A stretch of DNA of 9,877 bases. Origin: Rhodoluna sp. (lineage in GTDB: Bacteria > Actinomycetota > Actinomycetes > Actinomycetales > Microbacteriaceae). Position numbers and translations under genes: made by a program. The notes beneath the pieces were generated by a model that saw nothing but the letters and a program-made list of their open reading frames with translations, was not told the DNA's origin and did not search any database. The stretch lies in contig JAGNYY010000023.1 in the NCBI GenBank assembly GCA_017984715.1, forward strand, positions 1 through 9,877, given 5' to 3'. This document shows positions 6,559 through 9,877 of this stretch, in pieces (positions within the stretch are counted from its first letter, which is position 1; every line of letters begins with the position of its first letter).

Positions 6559-7707
6559 CTAACCGAACGTGCTGGTTGCCAGAAAAGCGGTTCCACTGCC
6601 AGCCATCGAGAACTTCTTCGCGTCGGCAGCCATAAATGCGGCTTCGCCACGCTTCAGCACCACCCGTTCTTCGATGCTGTTGCTCACGGCAATCTCACCG
6701 GCGGTGCAGAGAACGATGCTGGCACCTGGAACATTCAGATCGGCCAGAACAACGCCGCCAGACAATTCGGCGCGGTAAAGAATAAAGTCATCTACCGGGG
6801 TTTCGAGCTCGACCAACCCCTTGGCCAGTTCGCGGGTTTTCACATGTTCAACCTGCGTCTCTTCAAAAACCAGAACACGTTCGAGTTCGGCAACATCGAT
6901 GTGCTTAGGGGTTAGGCCTCCGCGCAGCACATTGTCAGATGCAGCCATAATCTCAACTCCGAGGCCGCTCAAATAGGCGTGGATGTTGCCAGCCGGCAAA
7001 AACAGCGCTTCTCCTGGCTCAAGCCAAACGTGGTTCATCAATAGCGCAACGATGACGCCGGGGTCACCCGGATACAAGATGTTTAGACGGGCCGCCAACT
7101 CGAACTGAGCCGAAAGATTTGCTTGCTGGGTGAGCTCGGCAGTCACACCGTCTAAGTTGCCACGGCGATTCATGACGTCAACGAAAAGTTTTCGAAGACC
7201 ATCCTCCGAATCAAAGAGCTCGAGCCAGTGATTAACCAGCGTTCGCAGCCCTTCAGAGACATCGGTTGGGTCGAGCATGCTTTCAAGTAGATTGCGAATC
7301 TGCTTGGTCGACTTGAAACCACACAGCGCCTCGAACTCGGTCAAGGCCACGATCATCTCGGGCTTGTGCCGGTCATCCTTGTAGTTTCGGTCGGCAGCCT
7401 GAATGCCAACACCGGCCGCGTTCTCGCGAGCAAAACCCTCGGCAGCCTGGGCCGAGTTGGGATGCGCCTGAATTGACAGTGGGCTGTCAGCGGCCAATAT
7501 CTTTAGGAGAAACGGAAGTTGCTTGCCACCGAGAGCGGTGACGAGCGGTTCGTTGGTTTCAGTTAGTCTGGCTGGCGAACCGTCATGGGTGCCAAACCAA
7601 ATCTCTGCCATCGGGCGGCCAGTGGCGGGCACTCCGAAGTAGTCGGGAATAAGCGTGGTTGAGCCCCACGCATAGTCGCGAGCATTGTTGGTGATTTTGA
7701 CTAACAC
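6559..7707 (-). CDS. manA: Mannose-6-phosphate isomerase, class I
   Basis: A 382-aa type I phosphomannose isomerase (cupin fold, zinc enzyme) that interconverts fructose-6-P and mannose-6-P, the entry step to GDP-mannose. Seen: N-terminal YAWGS, then the zinc ligands Q80 and H82 in SIQAHP, E117 in DDRHKPE and H243 in PAGNIHAY, followed by DNVLRGGLTPKHID with the conserved Arg at about 262. The GTG at 7707 is chosen because a purine-rich GGAAGGGG (plus 7712-7719) lies 4 nt upstream and the protein then begins MLVKITNNARDYAWGS as in the family; a TTG at 7746 would add 13 unlikely residues. It shares a divergent gap with the ligase-family gene. It lies about 6 kb from manB with other genes between; in mycobacteria the two sit almost together. 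It ends 6 bp from the galE stop with no terminator between. Confidence 0.93.
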   Translation of the reverse strand: MLVKITNNARDYAWGSTTLIPDYFGVPATGRPMAEIWFGTHDGSPARLTETNEPLVTALGGKQLPFLLKILAADSPLSIQAHPNSAQAAEGFARENAAGVGIQAADRNYKDDRHKPEMIVALTEFEALCGFKSTKQIRNLLESMLDPTDVSEGLRTLVNHWLELFDSEDGLRKLFVDVMNRRGNLDGVTAELTQQANLSAQFELAARLNILYPGDPGVIVALLMNHVWLEPGEALFLPAGNIHAYLSGLGVEIMAASDNVLRGGLTPKHIDVAELERVLVFEETQVEHVKTRELAKGLVELETPVDDFILYRAELSGGVVLADLNVPGASIVLCTAGEIAVSNSIEERVVLKRGEAAFMAADAKKFSMAGSGTAFLATSTFG

Positions 7708-7803
7708 GCCGCCCCTTCCCGATTTGGCTAACTGCCTCAAAAGCAACTTAGCCTAAATGAGTCGAAATAGACTTGAGGCTGAGCACCTATCTAGAGAGCC
7801 AAC
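7708..7803. promoter_or_regulatory. Divergent intergenic region, manA / ligase-family gene
   Basis: A 96-bp spacer. It holds a 7-bp inverted repeat, GCCTCAA (7734-7740) and TTGAGGC (7773-7779), 32 nt apart, and a TTAG-C-CTAA palindrome (7748-7756) overlapping a possible manA -10 (TAGGCT, minus). On the plus strand TAGACT (7768-7773) or TATCTA (7788-7793) might be a -10 for the ligase-family gene, and AGAGAG just before its ATG is a weak ribosome site. No clear -35 for either gene. Confidence 0.35.
7712..7719 (-). promoter_or_regulatory. Ribosome binding site deciding the manA start
   Basis: GGAAGGGG on the minus strand, 4 nt before GTG 7707, supports that codon over the TTG at 7746, which has no such run in front. 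Confidence 0.6.
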
Positions 7804-9189
7804 ATGCATGCACTGACGCAACCGATTCGCGTGATCTTCAATACGCGCGAAAAGGGCTACCGGGTCAAGACCTGGGTTGCGTCGGCTGCCATTTTCACGC
7901 TGCTGGCCGGTGACTCGCTGCGCTATTCAATCGGCTGGTACGGCTGGGGTGTCGTTCTCGGCGCCTTGGCATTCACCTCATTCGTGCTCTTCTTCAAAAA
8001 CGACCCGATGCTCACCCTGCGCATCGTGCCGTGGCCGCTCTATGCCCTTCTAGCTTGGATGGGGGCAAGCACCTTCTGGTCGGCCTACCCATCCTGGTCG
8101 GCGCTCGCCACACTTGCACAGGCACTCACCACTCTCTTTGCCCTTTTCTTGGTGTCCAGATTCAGTTGGCGGCACCTACTGCGCGTTTTTTCAAATGTGA
8201 TTCGTTTCATCCTTGGCGCTTCTCTCCTATTTGAGCTGTTTGCCGCGCTTGTGGTTCGAGGGCCGATCGCACCGATTTTCAAAAACTACTCGGGCGAGAC
8301 TCCCCCCGCTGCCGCCTTCTATTGGACTCAGGGAAACCTGTTTGAAGGCCATCGCATCCAAGGAATCGTCGGAAACTCAAACCTGCTGGCCTTCGTGGCG
8401 ATGCTTGGTTTGGTGGCCTTTGCCGTTGAATACGCGATTGTTGGAACCAGTCGCTGGATCAGCGCGGTCAGCTTTATTGCCAGCGGCATTTGCGTTTACC
8501 TTGCCAAGTCAGCCGGAATCGGCTTTGCCCTGGCGGCGGTAGCCGTAGCCGCACTGGTGTCAATTCTGGCCGAGGGCAAAGACCGCGACACCCGCCACCG
8601 CTACTATCGTTTTGCCTGGGCAACGGCCGCAATCGCCGGGCTCTTTGTGCTGCTATTCAGAGCTCAGGTGTTCGAATTCTTTGGCAAGACCCCAGACATG
8701 ACTGGCCGCAGCGGCATTTGGAAAATCGTGCTGAAGATGATCGGTGAACATCCTTGGACCGGCCTTGGCTGGATCAGCAACTGGGTGCCCGGCGTCAAGC
8801 CGTACGAAGGCTTGGTGGTCATCGACCGTGTGCCTTACTACCAAGCCCACAATGCCTACTTGGATGTCTGGATGCAGGTTGGCGCGATTGGACTGGCGCT
8901 GTTCATGACGCTGATTGTGTTCACGTTTGTGAAGGCCTGGCGCCTAGCAGTGCGCCACACCAGTGCACTCTATCTGTGGCCGGTTCTGACTTTCGTTGGC
9001 CTTCTGGTTTGGAGCGCAACCGAAAGCCGCATGCTGATTGAAATCGGCTGGGTGCTTTTGGTGCTGTTTGCTGTGAAGGTTTGGGAACCCGAAGAAACTT
9101 TAGAGCCTCGGGGTCGAAGCCCTAAAAGAGCTCGTTTGCTCGGTCGAGGTCTTCTGGGAAGTCGACTTCGACAGCGTATAGATCGCTGA
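7804..9189 (+). CDS. O-antigen ligase/polymerase family membrane protein (Wzy/WaaL-like)
   Basis: A 461-aa polytopic protein with about 11-12 hydrophobic segments (roughly 25-41, 47-64, 73-90, 102-118, 131-150, 192-213, 218-256, 269-286, 357-378, 389-404, 409-427). The family polymerises or ligates lipid-linked glycans on the outer face of the membrane. Seen: HRIQGIVGNSN (R184, first loop), TGRSGIWK (R302) ... EHPWTGLGWI, and AHNAYLDVWMQVGAIGL with H349 in the large loop at about 287-356. This spacing of Arg, Arg and His before a late helix matches the O-antigen ligase family (PF04932). In an actinobacterium the acceptor is not LPS, so polymerisation or transfer to another envelope carrier is more likely. 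The last 22 residues (from about 440; KRAR then many Arg) are encoded inside the convergent nucleotidyltransferase gene (68-bp overlap) and give a strongly basic tail. The ATG at 7804 follows AGAGAG. Ligase versus polymerase cannot be decided. Confidence 0.85.
   Translation: MHALTQPIRVIFNTREKGYRVKTWVASAAIFTLLAGDSLRYSIGWYGWGVVLGALAFTSFVLFFKNDPMLTLRIVPWPLYALLAWMGASTFWSAYPSWSALATLAQALTTLFALFLVSRFSWRHLLRVFSNVIRFILGASLLFELFAALVVRGPIAPIFKNYSGETPPAAAFYWTQGNLFEGHRIQGIVGNSNLLAFVAMLGLVAFAVEYAIVGTSRWISAVSFIASGICVYLAKSAGIGFALAAVAVAALVSILAEGKDRDTRHRYYRFAWATAAIAGLFVLLFRAQVFEFFGKTPDMTGRSGIWKIVLKMIGEHPWTGLGWISNWVPGVKPYEGLVVIDRVPYYQAHNAYLDVWMQVGAIGLALFMTLIVFTFVKAWRLAVRHTSALYLWPVLTFVGLLVWSATESRMLIEIGWVLLVLFAVKVWEPEETLEPRGRSPKRARLLGRGLLGSRLRQRIDR
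9122..9189. other. 68-bp antisense coding overlap
   Basis: The 3' ends of the plus-strand ligase-family gene and the minus-strand nucleotidyltransferase gene overlap. Both frames are open to their own stops (TGA at 9187-9189 plus; TAG at 9122-9124 minus). The minus frame encodes a family-typical ending; the plus frame encodes an Arg-rich tail. Confidence 0.85.
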
Positions 9190-9814
9190 TGTCAACGGCC
9201 TGGAACTTTAGGCCGTCAGACTCAATCGCTAGTTCGATTCCGCGTTCGAAATAATCCTGGTCGTCAACCTCGGTGAGGCGCGCAATCAAAGCGGCTTTGT
9301 CTTGAGCGGCAACATAGTTGATGCCAACAGCTTCGCCGAGAGCCGGCTGAACTTGCTTTGACAGCTGGTCGATGAACCCGGCAGAGTCGAGTGTGTACTT
9401 GACCTCTTCATCGCTGACCTTGGCCGTGTTGACCACGACGAACGACTGGTTTGCATCCAGGTATGGAGTTACTCGCACGAGCACCTGCGGGTCAAAAACC
9501 ACGTCGCCGTTTAGCCACAAAACGCCACCGTCACCCGATGCGCGAAGCGCCTTCAGTAGGCTCTTGGAGGTGTTGGTCTGGTCGTAGAACTCGTTGTAAA
9601 CAAAAGTTGCCTCAGGGAAGCGCTCAATGATTGCCTCTAGCTTGAAGCCGACGACGATCATGACGCGGAAGGTGTCGTCAAAGGCGATGGCCAGGTTATC
9701 CATCTGCTGCTTCATGATCGAGCGCCCGTCACGAAGCTCGGTGAGTGGCTTCGGAAGTGGGCGGGCAAGGCGAGTGCCCATACCTGCGGCGAGGATGACG
9801 ACCTGTTTAGACAT
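9122..9814 (-). CDS. LicC-like nucleotidyltransferase (sugar or alcohol phosphate)
   Basis: A 230-aa single-domain nucleotidyltransferase (GT-A-like Rossmann fold) that would join NTP and a phosphorylated sugar, inositol or choline to make an activated donor. Seen: ILAAGMGTRL (7-16) binding the nucleotide, PKPL with Lys22, NGD with D104 for metal, and a second Asp at D218 in EVDFPEDLDRA. YNEFYDQTNTSKSLLKAL (73-90) resembles the N-rich loop of the LicC/phosphocholine and inositol-1-P cytidylyltransferase group more than RmlA or GalU, and the length is short like LicC. The substrate is not readable from sequence. The ATG at 9814 begins 9 bp after the LysM gene stop with no clear Shine-Dalgarno sequence, so coupling to that gene is likely. 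It overlaps the ligase-family gene tail to tail by 68 bp; the conserved C-terminus shows this frame is the constrained one. Confidence 0.87.
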   Translation of the reverse strand: MSKQVVILAAGMGTRLARPLPKPLTELRDGRSIMKQQMDNLAIAFDDTFRVMIVVGFKLEAIIERFPEATFVYNEFYDQTNTSKSLLKALRASGDGGVLWLNGDVVFDPQVLVRVTPYLDANQSFVVVNTAKVSDEEVKYTLDSAGFIDQLSKQVQPALGEAVGINYVAAQDKAALIARLTEVDDQDYFERGIELAIESDGLKFQAVDISDLYAVEVDFPEDLDRANELF

Positions 9815-9823
9815 GCGTCAAGT

Positions 9824-9877
9824 CTATGGAATGACTAGCTTCTGCCCGACCTGAATCGAGTTCGCGTTGGTGATTTT
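9824..9877 (-). CDS. LysM-domain protein, last 17 codons
   Basis: The right edge, read on the minus strand, gives an open frame with the ending KITNANSIQVGQKLVIP and a TAG stop at 9824-9826. This is the typical second half of a LysM domain (ITNANSIQVGQKLVIP), a module that binds peptidoglycan or chitin-like GlcNAc polymers. The domain ends exactly at the stop, so it is a C-terminal LysM. The rest of the gene lies outside the window; it could be a hydrolase, a secreted anchor protein or a small LysM protein. It is followed 9 bp later by the nucleotidyltransferase gene on the same strand, probably one transcript. Confidence 0.8.
   Translation of the reverse strand, partial: KITNANSIQVGQKLVIP

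Noticed and set aside
7708..7746. TTG start 13 codons upstream of manA
   Set aside because: No ribosome site before it; the GTG at 7707 has a strong purine run and gives the family N-terminus.
8213..8747. Alternative-frame open frames inside the ligase-family gene
   Set aside because: The main frame has continuous membrane segments and family motifs; the alternatives look like frame shadows.
1..9877. tRNA, rRNA, CRISPR, insertion sequence, prophage or defence genes
   Set aside because: Nothing resembling these was seen on either strand; the window is nearly filled by envelope-related coding genes.

Overview
The window reads as chromosomal DNA from a small-genome actinobacterium, most likely in or near the Microbacteriaceae (freshwater Luna-type lineages such as Rhodoluna or Aquiluna would fit). 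The basis is a WhiB-family Fe-S regulator, the actinobacterial cell-envelope neighbourhood (phosphomannomutase, Rv3259-like protein, DUF5719 protein, large GT2 membrane protein, WhiB, mannose-6-phosphate isomerase), moderate GC by eye, and very tight packing. Taxonomy is inferred from gene content; no search was run. I see no RNA gene, insertion sequence, CRISPR array or phage gene, and no gene-free stretch over 300 bases; the longest is 176 bases (5417-5592).

Layout from left to right: a 5'-end fragment of phosphomannomutase (minus, runs off the left edge); a divergent 88-base gap; a small Rv3259-like zincin-fold protein (plus); then a minus-strand operon transcribed whiB -> large GT2 glycosyltransferase (929 aa) -> DUF5719 membrane-anchored protein, with a GTGA overlap between the last two. 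A 176-base control region separates whiB from divergent galE (plus). Next come convergent manA (minus), a divergent 96-base gap, a polytopic O-antigen ligase/polymerase-family protein (plus), a convergent LicC-like nucleotidyltransferase (minus), and the last 17 codons of a LysM protein (minus) at the right edge.

The genes form a cell-envelope glycan module. ManA and ManB interconvert Fru-6-P, Man-6-P and Man-1-P; GalE supplies UDP-Gal/UDP-Glc; the nucleotidyltransferase probably activates a phosphorylated sugar or alcohol; the GT2 protein and the Wzy/WaaL-family protein would assemble, polymerise or ligate a surface polysaccharide; WhiB may link this to growth or division. This joint role is inferred from family functions and position.

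The most interesting non-coding signal is the whiB control region. It has a strong promoter (TTGACA, 18-bp spacer, TGTAAT) whose -10 lies partly inside a perfect 14-bp palindrome, and the predicted leader RNA can fold two mutually exclusive hairpins. The most interesting coding oddity is a 68-bp tail-to-tail overlap in which the ligase-like protein gains a strongly basic C-terminus from the antisense of a conserved nucleotidyltransferase end. I found no sign of a defence system or other wholly new system.
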